36,461 bases of DNA from Plesiocystis pacifica SIR-1 (GTDB taxonomy: Bacteria; Myxococcota_A; Polyangia; Nannocystales; Nannocystaceae): assembly GCF_000170895.1 (NCBI RefSeq), contig NZ_ABCS01000094.1:1-36461 (forward strand), written 5' to 3'. The position numbers and the translations under genes were made by a program. Positions 16,368 through 24,977 of the stretch are shown here, piece by piece. Numbering within the stretch: the stretch's first letter is position 1; the number at the start of each line of letters is the position of its first letter. The notes beneath the pieces were generated by a model. It did no database searches. It was not told where the DNA came from and saw only the letters and a program-made list of their open reading frames with translations.

Positions 16368-17183
16368 ATGAAGCGCACCCTCGGCCTGTCCCTCGCCATC
16401 GCCCTGCTCATCCCGCTCTCGGCTTGCAAGCCCAAGCAGCCCGAGATCGACATCGACGCGGAGATCGCCCGCAACCTCGAGGAGGCCGCCTCCAACCTGC
16501 GCAACAACAAGGTCGAAGAGGCCAAGGGCCAGTACCAGTGGGTCCTCGACCAGGACGCGGACAACGTCGGCGGGCTCACCGGCCTGGGCAAGGTCGCCCT
16601 GGCCGAAGAGGACTACGCCGGCGCCGTCGGGCCGCTCGAGAAGGCCGTCGCCGCCAGCGGCGAGGACACCGACGCCCGGGTCAGCCTCGGCCGCGCCCAC
16701 GCCGGGACCAAGGACTGGGCCAAGGCCGCCGAGCACCTCGGCAAGGCCTGGGAGCTCGACCAAAACCAAGAGCAGTACGGCCTCGAGTACGGCGTCGCCC
16801 TGCGCGAGTCCGGGGACGCCGCCAAGGCCATCGAGGTGCTCACCGAGGTGTCGGAGATCAACCCCAAGCTCAAGTACGTCTACCGCGAGCTCGGCCGGGC
16901 CCACCACGCCGCCAAGGACCTCGACAAGGCCCTGACCACCTACATGCAGGCCCAGATCCAGTGGAAGGGCGACCAGGACTCCTTCGCCGGGGCGGCGATG
17001 GTGTTCGAGGAGAAGGGTGAGATCAGCAAGGCCATCGACCAGTGGTCGGCCTACATCCAGCAGGACTGCTGCTCGACCTACTCCAAGGACACCGCCCAGC
17101 CCAAGCTCGCGGCGCTCAAGGAGCAGGAGAACTCGGCCGGCAACGCGCCCGCCGACGGTGGCGAAGCCGCCGACGCCGGCTGA
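16368..17183 (+). CDS. TPR-repeat lipoprotein
   Basis: The 271-residue protein begins MKRTLGLSLAIALLIPLSAC, a textbook lipoprotein signal (lipobox LSAC, Cys20). The mature part is made of about five to six TPR units, for example ARNLEEAASNLRNNKVEEAK, LTGLGKVALAEEDYAGAVGP and LGRAHAGTKDWAKAAEHLGK. The tail is Ala/Gly-rich. TPR lipoproteins act as scaffolds for envelope complexes, such as pilus secretin assembly (PilF/Tgl) or motility machinery. With pilX-pilY1 1 kb away a pilotin-like role is conceivable, but Tgl and PilF have a different spacing of repeats and no specific match can be claimed. It is convergent with the GST gene, 17 nt away. Confidence 0.85.
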   Translation: MKRTLGLSLAIALLIPLSACKPKQPEIDIDAEIARNLEEAASNLRNNKVEEAKGQYQWVLDQDADNVGGLTGLGKVALAEEDYAGAVGPLEKAVAASGEDTDARVSLGRAHAGTKDWAKAAEHLGKAWELDQNQEQYGLEYGVALRESGDAAKAIEVLTEVSEINPKLKYVYRELGRAHHAAKDLDKALTTYMQAQIQWKGDQDSFAGAAMVFEEKGEISKAIDQWSAYIQQDCCSTYSKDTAQPKLAALKEQENSAGNAPADGGEAADAG

Positions 17184-17200
17184 CCCCGAGCTGACCCGAG

Positions 17201-18304
17201 TCAGCGGCGGTCGCGGAGCACCGCGCGAAACTCCACGAGCTCGAAGGGGTTGGCGACGGCCGGGATGATGGTCGTCGGGTCGTCGCCAAAGCGTGAGAGC
17301 CAGGCGTCCGCCGCCCCTTCGGCGCGCTCGTAGGCGTCGCGGGTGCGCTGGGCCTTCCACTGCACGAAGGTGATGAGCTTGCGCCGGCCTCGGCGCTCGG
17401 CGATGGCAAAGGGCGCGAGGCCGAGGGCGCGGGGCACCCGCTTGGCCGCGGGGTGGGCCGCGCAGTACTCGTCGATCTTGGCGATCAGCGTGCGGTTCCA
17501 GGCGAGCTGATCGTCGACGATGCGCTGGATGAGCGGGTCGAGCTCGGGGGGCACGGCGTCCTCGAAGGGACCTTGGGCCTCGACGCCCCCGGGCTCGGTC
17601 AAGCGCTGCATCCAGTCGACCACCGCCGGCGCCGCGTCGAACAGCCGGCGGCTGGCGGGGTCGCGGTAGAGGTGGGCCCACAGCGGGCCGTAGAGGGCGA
17701 AGTCGCCGAGGCAGGGGCGCCCGCCGAGGACGAAGGGCCGCGCCGCCAAGGTGGCCTCGAGGGCGGCGATGGTCTGTTCCACGGTGCGCTCGAGACCCGG
17801 GATGGTCGCGTCCTCGATGCCCAGCGCCGGCAGGTAGCTGGCCATGCGCCGAGCCACCGGCGCGGCCAGGCGCCGACCGACGCTCTCGGGGAGGCGCGGG
17901 AAGCCGTCGCGGGCGAACTCCCCGAGGGCGAAGTCGGCGTTGGCCGGGAGGTTCCACCGGTAGTGGAGGTCGGCCATGGGTAGCCACTCGTCGGCGAACA
18001 CCTCGAGCAGCGAGGAAGCGACGGCCAGGCACGGCTCGGCCGGCGTCACCGATCGCTCCGGATCCGCGCCCGGCAGGCCCTCGAAGTAGTCGATGATCGC
18101 GCTCGAGTCTTGGAGCCAGCCGCCGTCGGCGAGCTCCACGGTGGGCATGACCAGGCGGCCGACCGCGCCCTGGATCTTGCGGTAGAGGGTCCACACCGAG
18201 GGCGCGACGTCCTCGAAGGGGACGCCGACGTAGCGCAGGTAGCTGCGGGTCTTGGCCGAGTAGGGCGAGACCTGCCAACCGTAGTGACGATGGACACGGG
18301 GCAT
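17201..18304 (-). CDS. glutathione S-transferase-like protein
   Basis: The 367-residue protein has a thioredoxin-fold N terminus of GST type (YGWQVSPYSAKTRSYLRYVG), a cis-Pro strand (VMPTVEL) and the glutathione-gamma-Glu-binding motif DSSAIIDYFE. A helical C-terminal domain follows, with RPFVLGGRPCLGDFALYGP. It is about 140 residues longer than a standard GST, ending in a basic helical region (FAIAERRGRRKLITFVQW). A Ser in SPYS could be the catalytic residue. The substrate is unknown. AGGAG stands about 10 nt before the ATG. It lies downstream of the acyl-CoA operon, but a terminator separates them, so expression may be partly independent. Confidence 0.8.
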   Translation of the reverse strand: MPRVHRHYGWQVSPYSAKTRSYLRYVGVPFEDVAPSVWTLYRKIQGAVGRLVMPTVELADGGWLQDSSAIIDYFEGLPGADPERSVTPAEPCLAVASSLLEVFADEWLPMADLHYRWNLPANADFALGEFARDGFPRLPESVGRRLAAPVARRMASYLPALGIEDATIPGLERTVEQTIAALEATLAARPFVLGGRPCLGDFALYGPLWAHLYRDPASRRLFDAAPAVVDWMQRLTEPGGVEAQGPFEDAVPPELDPLIQRIVDDQLAWNRTLIAKIDEYCAAHPAAKRVPRALGLAPFAIAERRGRRKLITFVQWKAQRTRDAYERAEGAADAWLSRFGDDPTTIIPAVANPFELVEFRAVLRDRR

Positions 18305-18343
18305 GGGTGGGGAGCTCCTGGTGTGGATGACGAAAACGAAAGC

Positions 18344-18368
18344 GCCCCGAGACGGCTCGTCCCGGGGC
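18344..18368 (-). terminator. intrinsic terminator after the thiolase gene
   Basis: On the minus strand a stem of GCCCCG/CGGGGC plus GACG/CGTC (one A-C mismatch between them, 3-nt loop) is followed by GCTTTCGTTTTCGTC. This is the best intrinsic terminator in the window. It sits between thiolase and GST and may also act as an attenuator for GST. Confidence 0.7.
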
Positions 18369-18394
18369 GAAGGCTCGGACGCGGGGGCTCCCGC

Positions 18395-19711
18395 TCAGGC
18401 CTCGGCGTTCTCGAGCACGGCCGCCGCGCCCAGACCACCGGCCGCGCACAGCCCGAGCAGGGCCGTGGCCTTTTGCCCGCGGTGCAGCTCGTTGGCCATG
18501 GTCGTGACCATGCGGGCTCCGGTCGCGCCGAAGGGGTGGCCGATGGCCACGGAGCCGCCGTGCACGTTGAGGATGGCCGGATCGACCTCGCCGATGGCCT
18601 TGTCCCGACCCAGGCGGGCCTTGGCGAAGTTGTCGCTGGCGAGCATGCTGAGCACGCTGAGCACCTGGGCCGCGAAGGCCTCGTGCATGTCGACCAGATC
18701 CATGTCGCCGAGCTCGTAGCCGGCGCGGGCGAGGGCCTGGGGCATGGCCAGGGCCGGGCCCATGAGCAGCTGATCGGCCGGGTCGACGCCGACGTAGGAC
18801 CAGCTGGCGAAGCGCGCCAGGGGCGTGTAGCCGAGGGCCTTGGCCTTCTCCTCGCTCATGATCAGGCAGGCCGCGGCGCCGTCGGTGAGCGGGCTGGAGT
18901 TGGCCGCCGTGAGGCTGCCGTCCTTGGCGAACACCGGGCGCAGCTTGGCGATCTTCTCGACGCTGGTGTCGCCGCGCACGATGGTGTCGTCGTGGACCCA
19001 CTTGCCGTTGGGCAGCTCGACGGGGGCGACCTCGTCGCGGAAGCGACCCGAGGCGATGGCCGCCGCGGCGCGGTGGTGCGAGCGCACGGCGAACTCGTCC
19101 TGAGCCTGGCGCGTGATCTCGTTGCGCTTGGCCATCTTCTCGGCGCTCTCGCCCATGAGCTCGCCCGTGGTCCGCTCGGCGATCTTGGGGATGCGCGGGA
19201 GGATCTCGGTGATCGGCATGAGCTGCGCGGCGACGCCGAGCAGGTCCTTGGGCGTGGCCTTGCCCTTGCCCATGAGCAGCGGCCCGAGGGTGCGCACGAC
19301 CTTTTGAGGCAGCTTGATCTCGGCGTTGGAGGTCGAGTCCGATCCGCCAGCGATGACCACGTCGGCCTCGCCGCGCTCGATGGCGGCGACGGCCAGGGTC
19401 ACGGCCTGGAGGCCGCTGGCGCAGGCGCGGGTGCAGGTCATGGCCTCGACCGAGGGCGGCAGGCCCAGGTCGAGGGCGATCTCGCGGCCGATGTTGGGCG
19501 CGGCGCTGGGCAGGATGACCCCGCCCCAGGTGATGGCGTCGATCTCCTTGCGCGGGAGCTCGGTGCGCTCGAGCAGCGCCGAGACGGCCAGGTCGCCGAG
19601 GGCGATGGTGTCGAAGGGCAGGTACTCGGCGAAGGCCTTGACGAAGGGGGTGCGGACGCCGGACACGATGACGGCGCGCTGGACGGGCTTGTGCTGCTTG
19701 CTGACGGGCAT
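18395..19711 (-). CDS. fadA2: thiolase (acetyl-CoA C-acyltransferase, FadA2/FadI type)
   Basis: The 438-residue enzyme cleaves 3-ketoacyl-CoA with CoA, or condenses acyl-CoAs in reverse. Catalytic motifs are complete: Cys97 in CTRACASGLQAV, HEAF, NVHGGSVAIGHPFGATG with the catalytic His, and CAAGG with the second Cys. Length and motifs fit the long thiolases (FadI, FadA2) rather than the 390-residue FadA. AGGAAA stands 5 nt before the ATG. It is the last enzyme of the five-gene operon, 41 nt after the ketoreductase. The symbol follows the M. tuberculosis neighbour arrangement. Confidence 0.93.
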   Translation of the reverse strand: MPVSKQHKPVQRAVIVSGVRTPFVKAFAEYLPFDTIALGDLAVSALLERTELPRKEIDAITWGGVILPSAAPNIGREIALDLGLPPSVEAMTCTRACASGLQAVTLAVAAIERGEADVVIAGGSDSTSNAEIKLPQKVVRTLGPLLMGKGKATPKDLLGVAAQLMPITEILPRIPKIAERTTGELMGESAEKMAKRNEITRQAQDEFAVRSHHRAAAAIASGRFRDEVAPVELPNGKWVHDDTIVRGDTSVEKIAKLRPVFAKDGSLTAANSSPLTDGAAACLIMSEEKAKALGYTPLARFASWSYVGVDPADQLLMGPALAMPQALARAGYELGDMDLVDMHEAFAAQVLSVLSMLASDNFAKARLGRDKAIGEVDPAILNVHGGSVAIGHPFGATGARMVTTMANELHRGQKATALLGLCAAGGLGAAAVLENAEA

Positions 19712-19752
19712 GGGAATTTCCTGTCGCTGGGGTGGTGGAGAGAAAGCAGCGC

Positions 19753-21261
19753 TCAGGCGCCGACGAAGGACTGGCCGCACACGCGCAGCACGTTGCCCGT
19801 GATGCCCTGAGCGCCGGGGGTGGACAGGAAGGTCAGCGCGTCGCCGATGTCCCGGGGCAGGCCGCCCTGGCCCAGGCTCGACAGGCGCCGGCCGACCTCG
19901 CGGATCATCACGGGGATGGCCGCCGTCAGCCGGGTCTCGATGAAGCCGGGGGCCACGGCGTTGACCGTGATGCCGCGCTCGGCGAGGTCCTCGGACAGGT
20001 GGCGCACGAAGCCGATGACGCCGGCCTTGGTCGCCGAGTAGTTGGTCTGGCCGAGGTTGCCGGCGATGCCGGCGATGGACGAGAGCACGATGACGCGGCC
20101 GTCGTCGCGGAGCACCGCGGCCTGGTCCTCGCTCGACTCGAGCAAGGCGGCGGTGATGCGGACCACGGCGTCGAGGTTGATCGACAGGCACTGGTCCCAG
20201 TGCTTGTCCTTCATGCGCGCGAGGGTCTTGTCCCGGGTCACGCCGGCGTTGTGGATGACGATGTCGACGCCCTCGAACTGCTCGGCGAGGAAGCTGGCGA
20301 TGGTCTCGCCCGCGGCCTCGTCGCTGACGTCGACGAGCAGGGGCGTGCCCTTGACCTCGCGGGCGACGGCGCTGAGCAGCTCGTCGTCCCCGGGGCGGTC
20401 GAGGCAGACCACGTGGGCGCCCTCGTCGGCGAGCAGCTTGGCCGTAGCCTTGCCGATGCCCCGGGCCGCGCCGGTGACCAGGGCGACCTTGCCCTCGAGG
20501 GGGCGGGTCCACACCGGCTCGACGCGCAGTTCGGGGTCGGCCTGGGGGGTCGCCGCGCCCACGGACACGCGCAGGGGCTGGCCCGAGATGAACGCGCTGC
20601 GCCGAGACAGCAAAAAGCGCAGCGGGCCCTCGACCCACGCCTCGCTCTCCTCGCCGAGGTAGAGGCAGTTGGCCGTGGCGCCCTTTTTGCCCAGCTCCTT
20701 GCCGAGGCTGCGGATGAAGCCGTCGATGGCCGCCTGGGCGGCCGCCGCCTCGGCGTCGCGGGCCTCCCCGGGCTCGCGGGCGAGGATCACCACCCGGCCG
20801 CACTTGCGCAGGTTCCGGAGCAGGGGGTGGAAGAACTCGTAGAGGGCGCGCAGGCCCGCGGCGTCGGTGATCTGCGTGGCGTCGAAGACCATCGCGTCGA
20901 GGCGCAGCTTGTCGGGCAGGGCGTCGAGGATCAGCGCCCGCGGGGGCCGGCCCCAGGCGTCGCCCTCGTCGGTGAAGGCCTGGGGAATCTCCACGCCCTT
21001 GCCGGTGACCAGCGCCGTGGCGCCAGCTTGGGCGAGGGTCCGCGCGAGCACGGGGATGAGCGCCGAGTCGTTCGACTCCGCGTCGTCGGACGCAGGCGCA
21101 CCATAGCCGCCGATGGCGATCTCGTAGTCGTGGAGCGGGCGCTCCTCCATGGCGCCCTTGGCCCGAGCGAGGCTCTGGGGCATGGGCAGGGGAAGGCCGA
21201 GGCTCTTGACGAGCTTGCGGGCCTGGGGGTTTTGACCGAGTTGAAGCAGGACGTCGTTCAT
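19753..21261 (-). CDS. fabG4: FabG4-like 3-ketoacyl-CoA/ACP reductase (double Rossmann)
   Basis: The 502-residue protein is the high-molecular-weight FabG type. Residues 1-250 form a degenerate Rossmann domain; 256-502 form an active SDR domain. Visible motifs are TGAARGIG (263-270) for the dinucleotide, HNAG (337-340), Ser395, Tyr408 and Lys412 (S-x12-Y-x3-K). Mycobacterial FabG4 acts on 3-ketoacyl-CoA with NADH; cofactor use here is not decided by the sequence. SDR reductases of this type make R-3-hydroxyacyl thioesters, which matches the MaoC hydratase encoded just upstream. GGAG lies 8 nt before the ATG. Confidence 0.92.
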   Translation of the reverse strand: MNDVLLQLGQNPQARKLVKSLGLPLPMPQSLARAKGAMEERPLHDYEIAIGGYGAPASDDAESNDSALIPVLARTLAQAGATALVTGKGVEIPQAFTDEGDAWGRPPRALILDALPDKLRLDAMVFDATQITDAAGLRALYEFFHPLLRNLRKCGRVVILAREPGEARDAEAAAAQAAIDGFIRSLGKELGKKGATANCLYLGEESEAWVEGPLRFLLSRRSAFISGQPLRVSVGAATPQADPELRVEPVWTRPLEGKVALVTGAARGIGKATAKLLADEGAHVVCLDRPGDDELLSAVAREVKGTPLLVDVSDEAAGETIASFLAEQFEGVDIVIHNAGVTRDKTLARMKDKHWDQCLSINLDAVVRITAALLESSEDQAAVLRDDGRVIVLSSIAGIAGNLGQTNYSATKAGVIGFVRHLSEDLAERGITVNAVAPGFIETRLTAAIPVMIREVGRRLSSLGQGGLPRDIGDALTFLSTPGAQGITGNVLRVCGQSFVGA

Positions 21262-21314
21262 GGCGATGACTCCGGTTGGCTAGAAACTATTGTTGAGAGA
21301 AGAGCAGCCGGGGC

Positions 21315-22292
21315 TCAGCCCGGACCCTTCACGGTGCCGGCGAGGTAGGCCGAGCCGCCGTGGGCGGGACCCACCCACACGCGGTCCCCCTCCCCTTCGC
21401 CCGCGCCCTCGCCCGCGCCCTCGCCTGGGTTGGGGCGCAGGTAGAGGCCGGCCTTGGCCGGGAGCACCAGGGGCTTGGTGAACTGCACGTCGAAGCTGCC
21501 CAGCCCCTGGGGGTTGCCGGCGAAGCGCGAGCGGACCAGGCCCTCCCAGCTCTTCGCCATGGTCGCGAAGCCGTGCAAGATGGTGTTCCGGAACCCGAAG
21601 GCCTTGGCGTAAGGCGGGATCCAGTGGACCGGGTTGAAGTCCCCGGTGAGCATGGCGAAGGACAAGCCGGCGTTGGCGGGGATCTTCCAGCGCGCGAGCT
21701 CGGTGGCGTCGAGGGGCACGCGCTCGACGGGCTTTTTCTTCTTCTTGGGCTTGGGCGCGCCGTTGCTGCCGCCCTCGCCCTTCTTCTTGCCCGAGCCCAG
21801 GGGCACGATCGCAAACAAGGTGGTGATCAGCGCGTCCGGGGCCGAGGGCGTGCTCGTGACCACGCGCTGCTCGAGCACGGCCCGGCGCCCGTTGTCGTCG
21901 ATGTTGACCAGCTGGGCGCGGATCTGCAGGGGCTCGTCGATGGGCAGGGGCGCGTTGACCTCGACCCGGCAGCCGCCGTTGAGCACCTTGAAGAGCGGAT
22001 AGGGGATGCCCTCGAGGGTCTTGGCGGCCAGCGGGAAGCCCCACTGCGGCCACAGGTGGGCCGGGACGTGGTGCTTGTAGCTGCTCGGATCGCCGCCGCA
22101 AAAGCGGACGTAGTCCTTGATCAGCGCCTTGGGCCGGGGCCCGATCTCGGCGGTGATCTCGGGGCCCGGGAGCGGCCCGACCCCGCTCGGGACCTTGCCG
22201 GTCAGCTGGCGGCGCAGGGCCTCGAGGGCGGTCTGACCCAAGGTCGCGAGGACGGGACCTTGGCTGCGGATGTGTTTGGTGGGCAGTGCCAT
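21315..22292 (-). CDS. htdX: MaoC-type R-3-hydroxyacyl thioester dehydratase (HtdX-like)
   Basis: The 325-residue double-hotdog protein reversibly hydrates enoyl-CoA to R-3-hydroxyacyl-CoA. The hydratase-2 signature is LTGDFNPVHWIPPYAKAFGF followed by ILHGF, with catalytic Asp218 and His223. The N-terminal half is the inactive hotdog. Two additions are unusual: a Lys/Gly-rich insertion at about 168-188 (KPKKKKKP) between the halves, and a Gly-Glu repeat near 289-302 inside the last strands. M. tuberculosis HtdX is about 280 residues, so these explain the extra length. The ATG is 6 nt after the FadE5 stop codon. Confidence 0.92.
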   Translation of the reverse strand: MALPTKHIRSQGPVLATLGQTALEALRRQLTGKVPSGVGPLPGPEITAEIGPRPKALIKDYVRFCGGDPSSYKHHVPAHLWPQWGFPLAAKTLEGIPYPLFKVLNGGCRVEVNAPLPIDEPLQIRAQLVNIDDNGRRAVLEQRVVTSTPSAPDALITTLFAIVPLGSGKKKGEGGSNGAPKPKKKKKPVERVPLDATELARWKIPANAGLSFAMLTGDFNPVHWIPPYAKAFGFRNTILHGFATMAKSWEGLVRSRFAGNPQGLGSFDVQFTKPLVLPAKAGLYLRPNPGEGAGEGAGEGEGDRVWVGPAHGGSAYLAGTVKGPG

Positions 22293-22298
22293 GGTCGG

Positions 22299-24224
22299 CT
22301 ACTCCGCGGCGGCGCGCTCGTCCGCGCCGTTGAGGGACGCGAGCTTGTCGAGCAGGCGCTGCCCCGTGGTCGTGATCTCGTCGTGGAGGAAGCGGTCCCG
22401 GGCCTCGCAGCGCTCGAGCCAGCGCTCGAGCACCTCGCGGCGCTCGGCGTGGGCCTTGGCCTGCTCGAGCAGGATCTCGGCGATCTGCACGTCGGAGAGG
22501 ATCCGGGTCAGGCGCTCGGCGTGGAGCATGGCGAAGGCGAAGTCGCGCTTGGGGTTCCAGTCCTTGAAGAAGGCCTGGCTCCACGTGTTGACCGGCTTGC
22601 CCTGGAGCGAGCGGACCTTGTCCGAGGCCGTGCGCCGGATCAGGTACTGCACGGTGTCGGCCTGGAGCAGCTGCAGCTTGGCGACGCGGCGCTCGAGGGG
22701 GTCGCGGCTCGACAACGAGCGCCAGCGAGCCTGGGCCATCTCGCGCACGAAGGCCTGCGGGTTCTTCATCACGCCGCCGAGGGTGTCCTTCATGGCCATC
22801 AGCGACTGGATCTGGCTGGTGCCCTCGTAGATCGGCAGGACCATGGCGTCGCGCAGCAGCTTCTCGGCGCCGTACTCCTTGATGTAGCCGTTGCCGCCGT
22901 GGATCTGGATGCAGCGCCGGGCGTGCTCGACGGCCTTCTCCGACGACAGGTACTTGAGCAGGGGCGTGGCCCGGCGCGCCGCCGCCTTGTGCCGACGGAT
23001 CTCGCCGTCGAGCTCGTCGAGGGGCACGGGCGAGAGCTCGGGCATGTGGTCCCGGGCGATCTCGAGCTTGGTCGCAATCTCCTCGTGCCACGCCGCCTGC
23101 ACGCACAGCGCCCGCAGGCCCTGGATGTCCGTGCGCATCTCGTCGAGCATGTCGGCGATCATCTCGTGGCGATCGATGGTCTTGCCCATGGACGGGCGCT
23201 CGGCGGCGTAGGCCTTGGCCTTGTTGTAGGCCGCCTCGCACAGGCCGATGGACTCGAAGCCCACGCCCACGCGCGCGCCGTTCATCAGCGTGAGCATGTA
23301 CTTGAAGCCCTCGCCGCGCTTGCCGAGCAGGTGCGCCGGGGTCCGGTCGAAGCTGATCGCGCAGGTCGCCGCGGCGTGGTGGCCCATCTTCTCCTCGGCC
23401 CGGTCGATGGTCGCAAAGCGCTCGCGGCCCTCGTCGGTGTCCTCGTAGGTCTGGACCAGGAAGAAGCTCAGCCCGCCGAGGCCGGCCATGGGGTCGTCGG
23501 GGTCGCCGGGTTTTTCGGTCCGGGCGATGACGAAGTGGTACTTGGCGTGGCCCGAGGTGATGAAGATCTTCTGGCCGGTGACGAACCAGTTGCCGTCCTC
23601 GTCCTGCTCGCCCACGGTCCGCAGCCGGGCCATGTCCGAGCCGGCGTCGGGCTCGGTGATGTCCATGGCGCCCCAGGCCTCGCCCGTGCCGATCTCCTCG
23701 ATGAACTCCTGGAAGCGGGTCGCGGTGATCTGGCCCTTGGACGGGTCGAAGGTGGTCGAGCCCTCGCGGATCGAGAAGATCAGCATGGCCATGGCCATGG
23801 CCCCGTGGAAGCCGTGGTGGGTCATGACCGACTGATCGCCGCGGGCCATGAGCTCGGCGCTGAGGAAGTAGAGCAGCAGCGGGCTCTGCATCCCGCCGAA
23901 CTCGCGGGGCAGGGTCATCCAGTGGAGGTCGAGCTCCTGGATGCGATCGAAGATGGTCTGCATGCGCTGACCAAACACGATCTCACCGTCGACGAGCTCC
24001 GAGTGCTGGGTGTCGAGCTCCTCCCAGTGCGGGGCGATGTCCTCGGCCACGAACTCGCCGATCATCGTCATGAAGTCGCGGTAGGTCTCGACGGCCTCGG
24101 CGACGCTCTCGGGGCAGTCCTCGGCCTTGAAGTTCCACTCCGTCGCGCGGACGACGGGGTCCCAGTCGATCCCGTGATCGAAGTACCAGCGCAGGTCGTC
24201 GTTTTCCTCGAAGAAGTTGGCCAT
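22299..24224 (-). CDS. fadE5: acyl-CoA dehydrogenase, FadE5-like
   Basis: The 641-residue flavoenzyme oxidises acyl-CoA to trans-2-enoyl-CoA. It is longer than the common 380-residue family, having the extra N- and C-terminal helical regions of the FadE5/AidB-like class. Flavin-site motifs include EAWGAMDITEPDAGSDM and the TGQKIFITSG strand. The catalytic base is Glu467 in LPIYEGTSQIQ, and IQIHGGNGYIKEYGAEK precedes it. The ATG overlaps the TetR stop codon as TGATG, so the two genes are translationally coupled. Electrons would go to ETF, which is not encoded here. Confidence 0.94.
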   Translation of the reverse strand: MANFFEENDDLRWYFDHGIDWDPVVRATEWNFKAEDCPESVAEAVETYRDFMTMIGEFVAEDIAPHWEELDTQHSELVDGEIVFGQRMQTIFDRIQELDLHWMTLPREFGGMQSPLLLYFLSAELMARGDQSVMTHHGFHGAMAMAMLIFSIREGSTTFDPSKGQITATRFQEFIEEIGTGEAWGAMDITEPDAGSDMARLRTVGEQDEDGNWFVTGQKIFITSGHAKYHFVIARTEKPGDPDDPMAGLGGLSFFLVQTYEDTDEGRERFATIDRAEEKMGHHAAATCAISFDRTPAHLLGKRGEGFKYMLTLMNGARVGVGFESIGLCEAAYNKAKAYAAERPSMGKTIDRHEMIADMLDEMRTDIQGLRALCVQAAWHEEIATKLEIARDHMPELSPVPLDELDGEIRRHKAAARRATPLLKYLSSEKAVEHARRCIQIHGGNGYIKEYGAEKLLRDAMVLPIYEGTSQIQSLMAMKDTLGGVMKNPQAFVREMAQARWRSLSSRDPLERRVAKLQLLQADTVQYLIRRTASDKVRSLQGKPVNTWSQAFFKDWNPKRDFAFAMLHAERLTRILSDVQIAEILLEQAKAHAERREVLERWLERCEARDRFLHDEITTTGQRLLDKLASLNGADERAAAE

Positions 24225-24937
24225 CAGTCGTCGCTTTCTGGGCGCTCGGGCCCGAAGTCTTGGTTGCGTTGGGAGTGGGTCGTGGAGTCCGCCACGGGTC
24301 GGGGCCGAAACAGGCTGACCTTGGCGATGCGCAGCAGCTCGGCGGTCTGGCGCTCGAGCAGCTGCGCGCTGGATTCTTGGACCTCGAGCTCGGGGCCCAG
24401 GCTGCCGACGGCCTCGTAGGTGGCCATGGAGCCGAGCACGAGCACGGTCATGTGGCCCACGTAGGCGCGCGGGTCGACCTCGGCGCGGACCCGGCCGGCC
24501 TCCTGACCGCGGCGGATGTAGTCGGCCACGATGCCCACCCACGGGCGCACGTGGGCCTCGATGAGCGGCTGCATCTCCTCGGGTCGGTCGAGGAGCTCGC
24601 GGAGGATCAGCCGGGCGCGGTCGGGGTCGTCGGCGAAGAAGCGGACCGTCGTCGACAGCACCGTGTCGAACTGCTCGCTGCCCGTGCTCGCGGCCATCAG
24701 CAGCTGCGGCAGGGTCTCGTTCCAGTGGGCCAGGATCTCCTCGAGCACCGAGCGACGCAGCGTGTCCTTGCTCTGGAAGTGGTAGAGCAGCGAGGGCTTG
24801 CGGATGCCGACGGACTTGGCGATGTCGGCGAGGGAGACCCCGGAAAAGCCATGCGCCGCGAACAGGCGGGTGGCCTGCTCGAGGATTTGTTGCGCGACAT
24901 CCGCGCGCGAGGCTTTGGCAGAACGAGAGGTAGGCAT
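24224..24937 (-). CDS. TetR-family repressor of the acyl-CoA operon
   Basis: From ATG 24937 the protein has 237 residues. Residues 12-60 form a TetR helix-turn-helix: AQQILEQATRLFAAHGFSGV, then SLADIAKSVGIRKPSLLYHF. The C-terminal helical part is typical of acyl-CoA-responsive regulators, but the ligand cannot be read from sequence. An upstream in-frame start at 25069 would add 44 residues that look like translated promoter DNA. The gene is the first of the operon and its own promoter contains palindromic half-sites, so autoregulation and control of the four enzymes is the likely role. Confidence 0.9.
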   Translation of the reverse strand: MPTSRSAKASRADVAQQILEQATRLFAAHGFSGVSLADIAKSVGIRKPSLLYHFQSKDTLRRSVLEEILAHWNETLPQLLMAASTGSEQFDTVLSTTVRFFADDPDRARLILRELLDRPEEMQPLIEAHVRPWVGIVADYIRRGQEAGRVRAEVDPRAYVGHMTVLVLGSMATYEAVGSLGPELEVQESSAQLLERQTAELLRIAKVSLFRPRPVADSTTHSQRNQDFGPERPESDD

Positions 24938-24977
24938 CTGGCTACCGGTCAGACGAGAGGTGCCTACCACTCGGTAG
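24929..24977. promoter_or_regulatory. cluster of CTACC/GGTAG half-sites, likely TetR operator
   Basis: CTACC-ACTC-GGTAG (24964-24977) is a palindrome with a 4-bp centre. Further half-sites are CTACC at 24942 (within CTACCGGT) and GGTAG at 24929. The two CTACC copies are 22 bp apart, about two helical turns. ACGAGAGGT is also directly repeated at 24923 and 24953. Confidence 0.55.

Noticed and set aside
21360..24419. 1019-codon reading frame antisense to fadE5 and htdX
   Set aside because: It is a shadow of high-GC coding on the minus strand. It spans gene boundaries and has no recognisable motif.
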